DNA from: Aeromicrobium yanjiei
Lineage (GTDB): Bacteria > Actinomycetota > Actinomycetes > Propionibacteriales > Nocardioidaceae
Direction: 5' to 3'
NCBI RefSeq assembly: GCF_009649075.1
Contig: NZ_CP045737.1
Location: 558,001 to 622,000 of the forward strand
DNA length: 64,000 bases
The translations under genes and the position numbers were made by a program. Positions 28,203-34,692 of the stretch are shown here, piece by piece (within the stretch, counting starts at the first letter, position 1; each line of letters opens with the position of its first letter). Under the pieces are notes generated by a model, which saw only the letters and a list, made by a program, of their open reading frames with translations, had not been told where the DNA came from and made no database searches.

Positions 28203-28499
28203 ATGAGCGCCGTGGAGAAGTCGAACGCCGCCGGCACGTCGACCGCCGAGACGTTGTCCGACCGCGACCGGGAGATCCTGGCGCTCGAGCGACTGTGGTG
28301 GCAGTACGCCGGCGCCAAGGAGCAGGCGATCCGCGACAAGTTCGACATGTCCGCGACCCGCTACTACCAGGTCCTCAACGCGCTGATCGACCGGGAGGAC
28401 GCCCTCGCGTTCGACCCGCTGCTGGTCAAGCGCCTGCGTCGTCTCCGCGCTCAGCGTCAGCGCAGCCGCTCGGCCAGGCGCCTCGGCATCGATCTCTGA
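28203..28499 (+). CDS. DUF3263 family protein (small HTH-like)
   Basis: A 98-residue actinobacterial DUF3263 protein. The core LALERLWWQYAGAKEQAIRDKF followed at once by SATRYYQVLNALI looks like a helix-turn-helix, and a basic tail (RLRAQRQRSRSARR) could contact DNA. Function is unproven. TAGCAT at 28191-28196 is 6 nt before the ATG, predicting a leaderless message. It begins a plus-strand run with LytR_C (7 nt later) and otsB (8 nt after that), an order I recall as conserved in related genera. Confidence 0.85.
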   Translation: MSAVEKSNAAGTSTAETLSDRDREILALERLWWQYAGAKEQAIRDKFDMSATRYYQVLNALIDREDALAFDPLLVKRLRRLRAQRQRSRSARRLGIDL

Positions 28500-28505
28500 G
28501 GCGCC

Positions 28506-29057
28506 ATGGTGGCGCACCGCAAGAACGTCCCGACTCGCAAGGCATACGTGCCGAGGGGATGGTCCATCCTCCTGACCGTGATGCTGTGCATCGGCGGCGC
28601 CGGCTGGCTCGGGCTGCTGATCGTGGGCGATTCCGACGACCCCGTCGCCTCGCCGACCACACCGTCGATCTCCGTGCCCCCCGACTCCTCGGGGTCCGCC
28701 ACCGAGCCGACGCCCAAGCCGACCAAGAGCACGAAGACCACCGAGCCCACGCCCAGTGCGGCGCCCACCGAGAGCGCGCCCGCGGTCCGGCGTGACGCGC
28801 CCGTGTCGGTGCTCAACAACTCCGGCATCGGGGGAGCGGCCGCGGCGTTCTCGGCCAAGGTGACCGCGGCGGGCTGGTCCCTCGGCGGCATCGGCAACTG
28901 GACCGGGTCGATCCCGGCGAACACCGTGTACTACCCGCCGGGTCTGAAGGCGCAGGCCGAGCAGCTCGGCCAGGACGTCGGGATCGAGCGCATCCTGCCC
29001 AGCGTGGCACCCATGAGGATGGACCGGCTGACGATCATCTTGTCGGGCCCGCAATGA
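28506..29057 (+). CDS. LytR C-terminal domain membrane-anchored protein
   Basis: A 183-residue protein: basic cytoplasmic N-terminus, one membrane helix (about residues 20-42), a 50-residue extracellular linker rich in Thr/Pro/Ser/Lys, and a C-terminal LytR_C domain opening with VSVLNNSGIGG. This domain accompanies LCP cell-wall ligases but here stands alone, so it probably acts at the cell envelope as a binding module rather than an enzyme. It lies between DUF3263 and otsB with only short gaps and is very likely co-transcribed with them. Confidence 0.85.
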   Translation: MVAHRKNVPTRKAYVPRGWSILLTVMLCIGGAGWLGLLIVGDSDDPVASPTTPSISVPPDSSGSATEPTPKPTKSTKTTEPTPSAAPTESAPAVRRDAPVSVLNNSGIGGAAAAFSAKVTAAGWSLGGIGNWTGSIPANTVYYPPGLKAQAEQLGQDVGIERILPSVAPMRMDRLTIILSGPQ

Positions 29058-29064
29058 TCGGGGT

Positions 29065-29862
29065 ATGAGCTCGTCCACCCGCGCCGCCGTCCTGGCCGAT
29101 CCGCGCCACACCCTGCTGGCCGTCGACTTCGACGGGACGCTCGCCCACATCGTCGAGGACCCTACCCGCGCGTACGCCCATCCGCGGTCGGTCGCGGCGC
29201 TCGCGAGGCTCGGGACGGTGCTCGGCCAGATCGCGATCGTGACCGGCCGCCCCGTGCCGCAGGCGCTCGAGCTCGGCGGCTTCGAAGGTCGTGCAGGGCT
29301 GGAGCACCTCGTGATCTACGGGCAGTACGGCGCCGAGCGCTGGGACGCCGAGAACGGCGAGACGACCCGGCCCGACCGGCCGGACGCGATCCGACGTCTC
29401 GCGGACGTCCTGCCGTCCTGGCTCGCCGAGCGCGGGGCGGGTGACGCCCGGCTGGAGGACAAGGGGCTCGCGATCGCGATCCACACGCGCGGCATCGGCG
29501 AGGGCCTGCTGGACTCCCTCGCGGCCCCCCTCGCCGAGCTCGCCGCCGAGCTGGGGCTCGCGGTCGAGCCGGGTCGCCAGGTGATCGAGCTGCGTGCCCC
29601 GGGCCACGACAAGGGTGACGCGCTGCGCCTGCTGGTCGAGGGCCTGGACGCCCGCCAGGTGATCTTCGCGGGCGACGACCTCGGCGACCTGCCGGCGTAC
29701 GCCGCGGTCGAGTCGCTGCGTGAGCGGGGGGTCGGGGGCCTCCTGATCTGCTCCGCCTCGACCGAGCAGGACGCCCTGGTGGCGCGCGCCGACGTCGTCC
29801 TCGACGGCCCCGACGCCGTCGCGGACTGGCTCGAGCAGCTCGCCGACGACCTCCACGTCTGA
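29065..29862 (+). CDS. otsB: Trehalose-6-phosphate phosphatase
   Basis: A 265-residue HAD-superfamily phosphatase converting trehalose-6-phosphate to trehalose. DFDGT at residues 21-25 holds the nucleophile and acid/base aspartates, IVTGRP is motif II, HDKGDAL supplies the lysine of motif III, and FAGDDLGDLPAY is motif IV. Length is normal for the bacterial enzyme. The start at 29065 follows LytR_C by 8 nt. Together with otsA on the opposite strand it completes the OtsAB route for trehalose, an osmo- and desiccation protectant. A paired-hairpin repeat ends this operon. Confidence 0.95.
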   Translation: MSSSTRAAVLADPRHTLLAVDFDGTLAHIVEDPTRAYAHPRSVAALARLGTVLGQIAIVTGRPVPQALELGGFEGRAGLEHLVIYGQYGAERWDAENGETTRPDRPDAIRRLADVLPSWLAERGAGDARLEDKGLAIAIHTRGIGEGLLDSLAAPLAELAAELGLAVEPGRQVIELRAPGHDKGDALRLLVEGLDARQVIFAGDDLGDLPAYAAVESLRERGVGGLLICSASTEQDALVARADVVLDGPDAVADWLEQLADDLHV

Positions 29863-29872
29863 CTCCCGGCCG

Positions 29873-29942
29873 CGGATTCCCAGGAGAACCTGGGAATCTG
29901 TCGCCTCGCACGCGTTGCGACCGGGGCGAGGCGCCGGTTTCC
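29873..29942. repeat. Second copy of the 66-bp hairpin repeat, probable terminator of the otsB operon
   Basis: GATTCCCAGG (29875-29884) and CCTGGGAATC (29889-29898) form a perfect 10-bp hairpin with a 4-nt loop, followed by CGCCTCGC (29902-29909) pairing with GCGAGGCG (29926-29933). Bases 29877-29942 align without gaps to 18889-18954: the first 14 bases are identical and the last 20 share 18. There is no T-run, as is usual for actinobacterial terminators. Confidence 0.85.
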
Positions 29943-30059
29943 TGGCAGAGGCACCCGTCTCGCCGCGTACGCGGTGCGGCGTGCCCGCATGCCGAACGGC
30001 AATCGTCCACCATGTGGACGGAGTAGACACATCGTGAGACGCCCGCCTAGGCTGGGGCC

Positions 30060-30171
30060 ACTCATCCAGAGGGGTAGAGGGACACGGCCCGACGACACCC
30101 CAGCAACCAGTCGCGACATGCGACCAGGTGCTCATTCCGTCCCGGACGACAGTCGATCCGGGAAAGATGAC
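30060..30171 (+). promoter_or_regulatory. SAM-I (S-box) riboswitch controlling the threonine-synthase-like gene
   Basis: The full S-box consensus is visible. P1 is TCATC (30062-30066) with GATGA (30166-30170). The kink-turn and ligand core read AGAGGGGTAGAGGGAC then GGCCC, CCCCAGCAACC closes the core, GGTGCTCATTCCG is the conserved J3/4 region, and GGAAAGATGA ends it. SAM-I RNAs bind S-adenosylmethionine and normally lower expression of methionine, cysteine and SAM genes. The P1 3' strand ends 3 nt before the Shine-Dalgarno GGAGG (30174-30178), and no terminator hairpin separates them, so control is probably translational. Together with the hairpin repeat it fills the 321-bp gap 29863-30183. 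Confidence 0.95.
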
Positions 30172-30183
30172 CCGGAGGTACGC

Positions 30184-31467
30184 GTGACCATCACCGCCCA
30201 GAGCTCGACCCAGGCCGCCACCCGTCCCGTCGTCCGTGAAGGGGCCTTCGGTCACGCGACCGGCCTGGCCTGTCGCGAGTGCGGCGCCACGCAGGAGCTC
30301 GGCCCGCACTACGTGTGCAGCGAGTGCTTCGGCCCGCTCGAGATCGTGTACGACTTCCCGGCCGTGACCCGCGAGCAGATCGAGGCCGGACCGGCCAACA
30401 TCTGGCGCTACAAGGCGCTGCTGCCTGTCCCGGACGACATCGAGACGAGCCCCAACCTCGAGCCCGGCTTCACGCGGCTCCTGCGGGCCGACAACCTCGC
30501 GGCCGAGCTGGGCCTGTCACGGCTGTGGGTCAAGGACGACAGCACCAACCCGACCAACTCGTTCAAGGACCGTGTCGTCGCCTGTGCGCTCAGCGCGGCC
30601 CGCGAGCTCGGCAGCAAGGTGTTCGCCTGCCCGTCGACCGGCAACCTGGCCAACGCGGTGGCCGCGGCCGGGGCACGGGCCGGCATCAAGACCGTCGTGT
30701 TCATCCCCAGCAACCTGGAGACCCCCAAGAAGGTCAACTCGGCGATCTACACCGAGAACCTCGTCGCGGTCGACGGCAACTACGACGACGTCAACAAGCT
30801 CGCGAGCGAGATCGCGGGCGAGGAGGACGGCTGGGCCTTCGTCAACGTCAACGTCCGCCCGTTCTACGCCGAGGGGTCCAAGACGCTCGGCTACGAGATC
30901 GCCGAGCAGCTCGGCTGGCGGCTCCCGGACCAGATCGTGATCCCGGTCGCCTCGGGCTCGCAGCTGACCAAGGTCCACAAGGCGTTCCGCGAGCTCGTGA
31001 AGCTGGGCCTGGTCGAGGACAAGCCGGTCAAGATCTACGGCGCCCAGGCCACGGGCTGCTCGCCGGTGTCGGAGGCGTTCCGTCAGGGCTGGGACGCGAT
31101 CAAGCCCGTGCGCCCCGACACGATCGCCAAGTCGCTCGCGATCGGCAACCCGGCCGACGGCATCTACGTGCTCGACATCTGCCGTGAGACCGGCGGAGCC
31201 GTCGCCGACATCTCCGACGACGAGGTGCGTGACGCGATCGTCCTGCTCGCCCGCACCGAGGGCATCTTCACCGAGACCGCCGGCGGCACGACCGTCGGCG
31301 TGCTGAAGAAGCTCGTCGAGAGCGGGGTGCTCGACCCCGAGCTCGAGACCGTCGTCATCAACACGGGGCACGGCCTCAAGACGCTCGACGCCGTCACGGA
31401 CCTCGTGGGTCCCGCCGCCACGATCGCCCCCACCTACCAAGCCTTCGTCGACGCCGACATCGTCTGA
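30184..31467 (+). CDS. Threonine-synthase-like PLP enzyme under SAM riboswitch control
   Basis: A 427-residue fold-type II PLP enzyme usually annotated threonine synthase. An N-terminal zinc-ribbon pattern, C30xxC33 and C45xxC48, precedes the catalytic domain. NPTNSFKDR carries the Schiff-base Lys128, and PSTGNLANA plus VASGSQLTK are phosphate/PLP contacts. Canonical ThrC turns O-phosphohomoserine into threonine. Here the SAM-I riboswitch and the MoaD/CysO-like carrier 29 nt downstream suggest instead, or in addition, sulfur transfer onto phosphohomoserine to give homocysteine; this is inference. GTG 30184 is chosen because GGAGG lies 5 nt before it; the open frame upstream is the riboswitch. 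Length exceeds compact ThrC because of the zinc-ribbon region. Confidence 0.85.
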   Translation: MTITAQSSTQAATRPVVREGAFGHATGLACRECGATQELGPHYVCSECFGPLEIVYDFPAVTREQIEAGPANIWRYKALLPVPDDIETSPNLEPGFTRLLRADNLAAELGLSRLWVKDDSTNPTNSFKDRVVACALSAARELGSKVFACPSTGNLANAVAAAGARAGIKTVVFIPSNLETPKKVNSAIYTENLVAVDGNYDDVNKLASEIAGEEDGWAFVNVNVRPFYAEGSKTLGYEIAEQLGWRLPDQIVIPVASGSQLTKVHKAFRELVKLGLVEDKPVKIYGAQATGCSPVSEAFRQGWDAIKPVRPDTIAKSLAIGNPADGIYVLDICRETGGAVADISDDEVRDAIVLLARTEGIFTETAGGTTVGVLKKLVESGVLDPELETVVINTGHGLKTLDAVTDLVGPAATIAPTYQAFVDADIV

Positions 31468-31496
31468 CCTGATCCCACCAGCCGAGGAGCACGCCC

Positions 31497-31775
31497 ATGT
31501 CAGTTGCAGTTCGCATCCCCACGATCCTGCGCGCGTACACGCAGGACCAGTCCCAGGTCACCGCCGAGGGAGGAACCCTCACCGACGTCATCGAGTCGCT
31601 GGAGTCCAGCTTCCCGGGGATCAAGGCGCGTGTCGTCGACGAGCAGGGCAAGCTGCGCCGCTTCGTCAACATCTACGTCGCGGAGGAGGACGTCCGGTTC
31701 TCGCAGGGCCTGGACACCCCCACGCCCGACGGCTCCCAGGTCTCGATCATCCCTGCCGTCGCCGGGGGTTGCTGA
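31497..31775 (+). CDS. MoaD/ThiS/CysO-like sulfur-carrier protein ending Gly-Gly-Cys
   Basis: A 92-residue beta-grasp protein close in pattern to mycobacterial Cys[15 protein letters not shown] at the N-terminus, [16 protein letters not shown] in the middle and IIPAVAGG near the end. Such carriers are adenylated and converted to a C-terminal thiocarboxylate that donates sulfide. Unusually the reading frame continues one residue past Gly90-Gly91 to Cys92 before TGA, so a peptidase (JAMM/Mec type, as for QbsE in Pseudomonas) would have to expose the di-glycine. It lies 29 nt after the threonine-synthase-like gene and is almost certainly its co-transcribed sulfur donor. No JAMM or E1-like gene is in the window. 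Confidence 0.9.
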   Translation: MSVAVRIPTILRAYTQDQSQVTAEGGTLTDVIESLESSFPGIKARVVDEQGKLRRFVNIYVAEEDVRFSQGLDTPTPDGSQVSIIPAVAGGC

Positions 31776-31838
31776 CCCGTCCGGGGCTCGCGGACCGGCC
31801 GTGACCGCAGGGCGCCGAGGCGGGTACGCTCTTCATAT

Positions 31839-31861
31839 CGAGCCCTCGGCAGGTGGGCTCG
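31839..31861 (+). promoter_or_regulatory. 5'-UTR hairpin of the cold-shock gene
   Basis: CGAGCCC (31839-31845) pairs perfectly with GGGCTCG (31855-31861) around a 9-nt loop, ending about 15 nt before the Shine-Dalgarno GGGAG (31876-31880). Cold-shock mRNA leaders often change structure with temperature, so a role is possible; it could also terminate the upstream operon weakly. Confidence 0.4.
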
Positions 31862-31887
31862 CATCTGTGACAGGTGGGAGTGGCGGC

Positions 31888-32088
31888 ATGGTGCATGGCA
31901 CCGTCAAGTGGTTCAACGCTGACAAGGGCTACGGGTTCATCGAGGTGGAGGGCCAGGACGATGTCTTCGTCCATTGGTCCAAGATCGCGTCCGACGGCTA
32001 CAAGACGCTCGAGGACGGCCAGAAGGTCGAGTTCGAGGTGGTCGACGGGCCCAAGGGCCGCGAGGCCCACGAGGTCGTCAGCCACTAG
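31888..32088 (+). CDS. Cold-shock domain protein
   Basis: A 66-residue CspA-family single-stranded nucleic acid chaperone. Both RNA-binding motifs are present: [16 protein letters not shown] (RNP1, K-G-Y-G-F) and VFVHWSKI (RNP2, here with Trp after His). Length is canonical. ATG 31888 has GGGAG upstream at 7 nt. A strong intrinsic terminator follows the stop. The preceding 112-bp gap holds a hairpin and possibly its own promoter (TACGCT at 31825-31830), so expression may be independent of the sulfur-transfer genes. Confidence 0.95.
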   Translation: MVHGTVKWFNADKGYGFIEVEGQDDVFVHWSKIASDGYKTLEDGQKVEFEVVDGPKGREAHEVVSH

Positions 32089-32097
32089 GCAGCACAG

Positions 32098-32127
32098 GGA
32101 CCCGGTCCGGGGGGACCGGGTCCTTTC
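32098..32127 (+). terminator. Intrinsic terminator after the cold-shock gene
   Basis: GGACCCGGTCC (32098-32108) and GGACCGGGTCC (32113-32123) form a perfect 11-bp stem with a 4-nt G loop, followed by TTTC. Confidence 0.9.
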
Positions 32128-32158
32128 ATGTGTCGGCGAAGCGCGTCCTATACGACAC

Positions 32159-32187
32159 TTGCCATGTCACATGAGCACTGACATACT
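32159..32187 (+). promoter_or_regulatory. Sigma-70-type promoter giving a leaderless transcript
   Basis: TTGCCA (32159-32164), a 17-bp spacer and CATACT (32182-32187) are followed 6 nt later by the ATG at 32194. No Shine-Dalgarno is present, so transcription most likely begins at the A of the start codon. Confidence 0.65.
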
Positions 32188-32193
32188 CCCGGT

Positions 32194-34017
32194 ATGCTCA
32201 TCTCCGCTGCTGACCCCGTCACCGCCCCGACCGGTGGCGCCGAGCTCGGTCAGGTCATCGGCCTGTCGGTAGCCGCCACCGTGGTCACGTGCATCCTGCT
32301 GGCCATCGCCTGGGCCCACCGGACCCACCGCATCGACTGGTTCGACAATCTCGGCAAGCGCCTCGGCGCGCAGTACGGCGAGCCCGGCTGGTCCACGATC
32401 CCGACGATGTTCGTCGCGAGCTCGCTGATCGTCGCGCTCCTCGGCTTCATGTGGGACGTCAGCCTCCACGCGGGCCGGGGACGAGACGCCGGACCACTGG
32501 CCAATCCCGCGCACTACCTGATCCTGTACGGGCTGTTCGCCCTGTTCGTCGCGGGCATGTCGGCGATCGTCTACCCGCGGGACGGGGAGAAGCCCGGCAT
32601 CGCAGCCGTCCGCATCACCCGCCACTGGTACGCCCCCGTGAGCGGCATCTTCATCGCGGCCTGCGGCCTGTACGCCCTGATCGGCTTCCCGCTCGACGAC
32701 GTCTGGCACCGCATGTTCGGCCAGGACGTGACGCTGTGGGGACCCACGCACCTCATGCTCATCGGCGGCGCCGGCCTGTCCACCGCGGGCATCATCCTGC
32801 TGAACCGTGAGGCCGAGATCCACATGCGCGCCCAGGGCCGGGCGATCCCGACCTGGCTCAAGACCACGCTCAACTCGGTCGCGTTCGGAGCGCTGCTGAT
32901 CGGCCTGTCGGTGTTCCAGGCCGAGTTCGACTTCGGCATCGCCCAGTTCCGCATGGTGTTCGCGCCGCTGATGATCGTGGCCGCGGCCGGCATCTCGCTC
33001 GTGGCGGCGCGCCTCTACGTGGGGCCCGGCGCTGCGATCGGTGCGGCGATCTTCTTCCTGCTGATGCGCGGCATCATCTCCTTCCTCGTGACCGACGTGA
33101 TGGGAGAGGCCCACCACGTCTTCCCGCTCTACCTCGGCAGCGCGATCCTCATCGAGCTGCTCGCCCTGTCCCGGCTCAAGGACAAGCCGTTGTGGTTCGG
33201 CGCGGTCGGCGGCCTGCTGATCGGCACGGTCGGACTGGTCATCGAGAAGCTCTGGAACGACCAGGTCTTCCAGTTCGCGTGGACCCGGGACATGTGGGTC
33301 GAGGGCCTGCTCATGGCCGTCCCGGTCGCGATCGGTGCGGGCCTGTGCGGAGCGCTGTTCTCGATGGGCCTCAAGGGCCAGCTGCCGCACAGGAACGTGG
33401 GCCGGGTCATCGTCACCGCCTCGGTGCTCGCCCTGTCCGCCGCGGTCGCCAACGGCCTCTACGCGACGGTCCCGAAGGACGAGTCGGCCACGTTCGCGCT
33501 GACCCAGGTCGGCACCCCCGAGGAGCCCGAGGTGACCGCCCAGGTGACCTTGTCCGACGGCGTCGCCGACGACGACCCCACCTGGGTCCAGATCACCGCG
33601 TGGCAGGGCGGCGGTGAGGGGGTCGTCACCGACCGCCTGCGCCGCACGGGCGACGGCACGTACGAGTCGACCAAGCCGGTCCCCGTCGGCGGCAACTGGA
33701 AGACGCTCCTGCGCGTGCAGGACGGACGTACGCTCGCGGCCGTCCCGATCTTCCTGCCGGCGGACGCGCCGCTCAAGGTGGGTGAGGTCCCGGCCTCCGC
33801 CTCGTTCACGCGCGAGTTCGTCCCCGAGATCGACATCCTGCAGCGTGAGCGCAAGGACGACAGCTCGCCCGTGCTGTGGGCCGGCGCCAACATGGTCGTC
33901 CTGCTGTGCAGCCTCGCCATCATCATCGGCATCTGCGTCTCGGTCTCGCGGGTCGCCCGCCGGATCGAGGAGCACGAGGCCGCGGGGTCCGATCCAGCAC
34001 CTACCCTGACCTCATGA
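32194..34017 (+). CDS. Large polytopic membrane protein of unknown function (first gene of a four-gene operon)
   Basis: A 607-residue protein I cannot assign. About ten to twelve hydrophobic segments occupy residues 18-430. A soluble beta-rich region of roughly 110 residues (about 435-560, starting near VTAQVTLSDG) follows and should face outside, and a last helix (MVVLLCSLAIIIGICVSVS) returns to a short cytoplasmic tail. Histidines and acidic residues near helix ends (DDVWHRMFGQD, WGPTHLMLIGG, EAHHVFPLYLG) could bind a metal or heme. It is read from a leaderless-type promoter and overlaps the next gene by 4 nt. The operon also encodes a one-helix protein, a cupredoxin-like lipoprotein and a second polytopic protein, suggesting a membrane redox or metal-handling complex. 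That role is inference. Confidence 0.8.
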   Translation: MLISAADPVTAPTGGAELGQVIGLSVAATVVTCILLAIAWAHRTHRIDWFDNLGKRLGAQYGEPGWSTIPTMFVASSLIVALLGFMWDVSLHAGRGRDAGPLANPAHYLILYGLFALFVAGMSAIVYPRDGEKPGIAAVRITRHWYAPVSGIFIAACGLYALIGFPLDDVWHRMFGQDVTLWGPTHLMLIGGAGLSTAGIILLNREAEIHMRAQGRAIPTWLKTTLNSVAFGALLIGLSVFQAEFDFGIAQFRMVFAPLMIVAAAGISLVAARLYVGPGAAIGAAIFFLLMRGIISFLVTDVMGEAHHVFPLYLGSAILIELLALSRLKDKPLWFGAVGGLLIGTVGLVIEKLWNDQVFQFAWTRDMWVEGLLMAVPVAIGAGLCGALFSMGLKGQLPHRNVGRVIVTASVLALSAAVANGLYATVPKDESATFALTQVGTPEEPEVTAQVTLSDGVADDDPTWVQITAWQGGGEGVVTDRLRRTGDGTYESTKPVPVGGNWKTLLRVQDGRTLAAVPIFLPADAPLKVGEVPASASFTREFVPEIDILQRERKDDSSPVLWAGANMVVLLCSLAIIIGICVSVSRVARRIEEHEAAGSDPAPTLTS

Positions 34018-34223
34018 CCCCTGACGGCACACAGGTGCTGGGTGACGTCCTGCTGGCCCACCACGTCGCGCTGCTCGCGATCCCGGCGATCGTGCCGGCC
34101 GTCGTGGTGGTCGGGGTCGTCCTCTACATCGCCCGCAAGGACCGACGTGAGGAACGGGAGGAGCGCGAGCTGATCGAGCGCGCCCTCGACCCGGCCGAGA
34201 ACGACGACACCGACCGACCCTGA
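34014..34223 (+). CDS. Small single-helix membrane protein
   Basis: A 69-residue protein with one hydrophobic segment (about residues 17-40, LLAIPAIVPAVVVVGVVLYIA) followed by a highly charged cytoplasmic tail rich in Arg and Glu (RKDRREEREERELIERAL), probably a short helix. ATG 34014 overlaps the previous stop (ATGA), so it is translationally coupled and likely a stoichiometric subunit of the same complex. No family is recognised. Confidence 0.75.
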   Translation: MTPDGTQVLGDVLLAHHVALLAIPAIVPAVVVVGVVLYIARKDRREEREERELIERALDPAENDDTDRP

Positions 34224-34257
34224 CCCCTCCCACGACCCATGAAGAGAGTGGCCACGC

Positions 34258-34692
34258 ATGAAGATCGCCCTTGCCCTGCTCGCCTCCGTCCTGCTCCTGA
34301 CGGGGTGCAGCGGATCGGACTCCGACGGAGCCCAGCCGTTCGGCGGTGACGCGCCACGCACCCAGCCCCAGGAGCAGGCCGAGCAGCAGGAGAAGGCGCA
34401 GAAGGAGCTCGGCGACGCCGAGCGCGGCACGGTCGTCGAGGTCGCGATCAAGGACGGCACAGTGGTCCCGCAGGGCGAGCGCGTCGAGGTCGGGGTGGGC
34501 GAGAAGGTCACGCTCGAGGTGAGCTCGGACGCCGCAGAGGAGATCCACGTCCACTCCGACCCCGAGCACACCTTCGAGGTGCCGGCGGGCGGCGCGATCT
34601 CCGAGACGTTCTCGGTCGACACCCCCGGGCAGGTCGCGGTCGAGGCCCACCACCTCGGTGCCACGATCGTGCAGCTCGTCGTCCGTCCGTGA
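34258..34692 (+). CDS. Cupredoxin-like lipoprotein
   Basis: A 144-residue exported lipoprotein. The signal peptide ends in the lipobox LLTGC with Cys16. A polar Gln/Glu-rich linker (about residues 30-55) leads to a beta-sandwich domain with cupredoxin flavour: VAIKDGTVVPQGERVEV, EEIHVHSDPEHTF and VEAHHLGATIVQLVV. Histidines in the last two segments occupy places where cupredoxins hold copper, but the usual Cys and Met ligands are absent, so it may bind copper differently or merely keep the fold. It is 34 nt after the small membrane protein and overlaps the next gene by 4 nt. Confidence 0.8.
   Translation: MKIALALLASVLLLTGCSGSDSDGAQPFGGDAPRTQPQEQAEQQEKAQKELGDAERGTVVEVAIKDGTVVPQGERVEVGVGEKVTLEVSSDAAEEIHVHSDPEHTFEVPAGGAISETFSVDTPGQVAVEAHHLGATIVQLVVRP

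Noticed and set aside
29974..30183. N-terminal extension of the threonine-synthase-like protein
   Set aside because: The segment is the riboswitch and has no coding character; the GTG at 30184 has its own Shine-Dalgarno.
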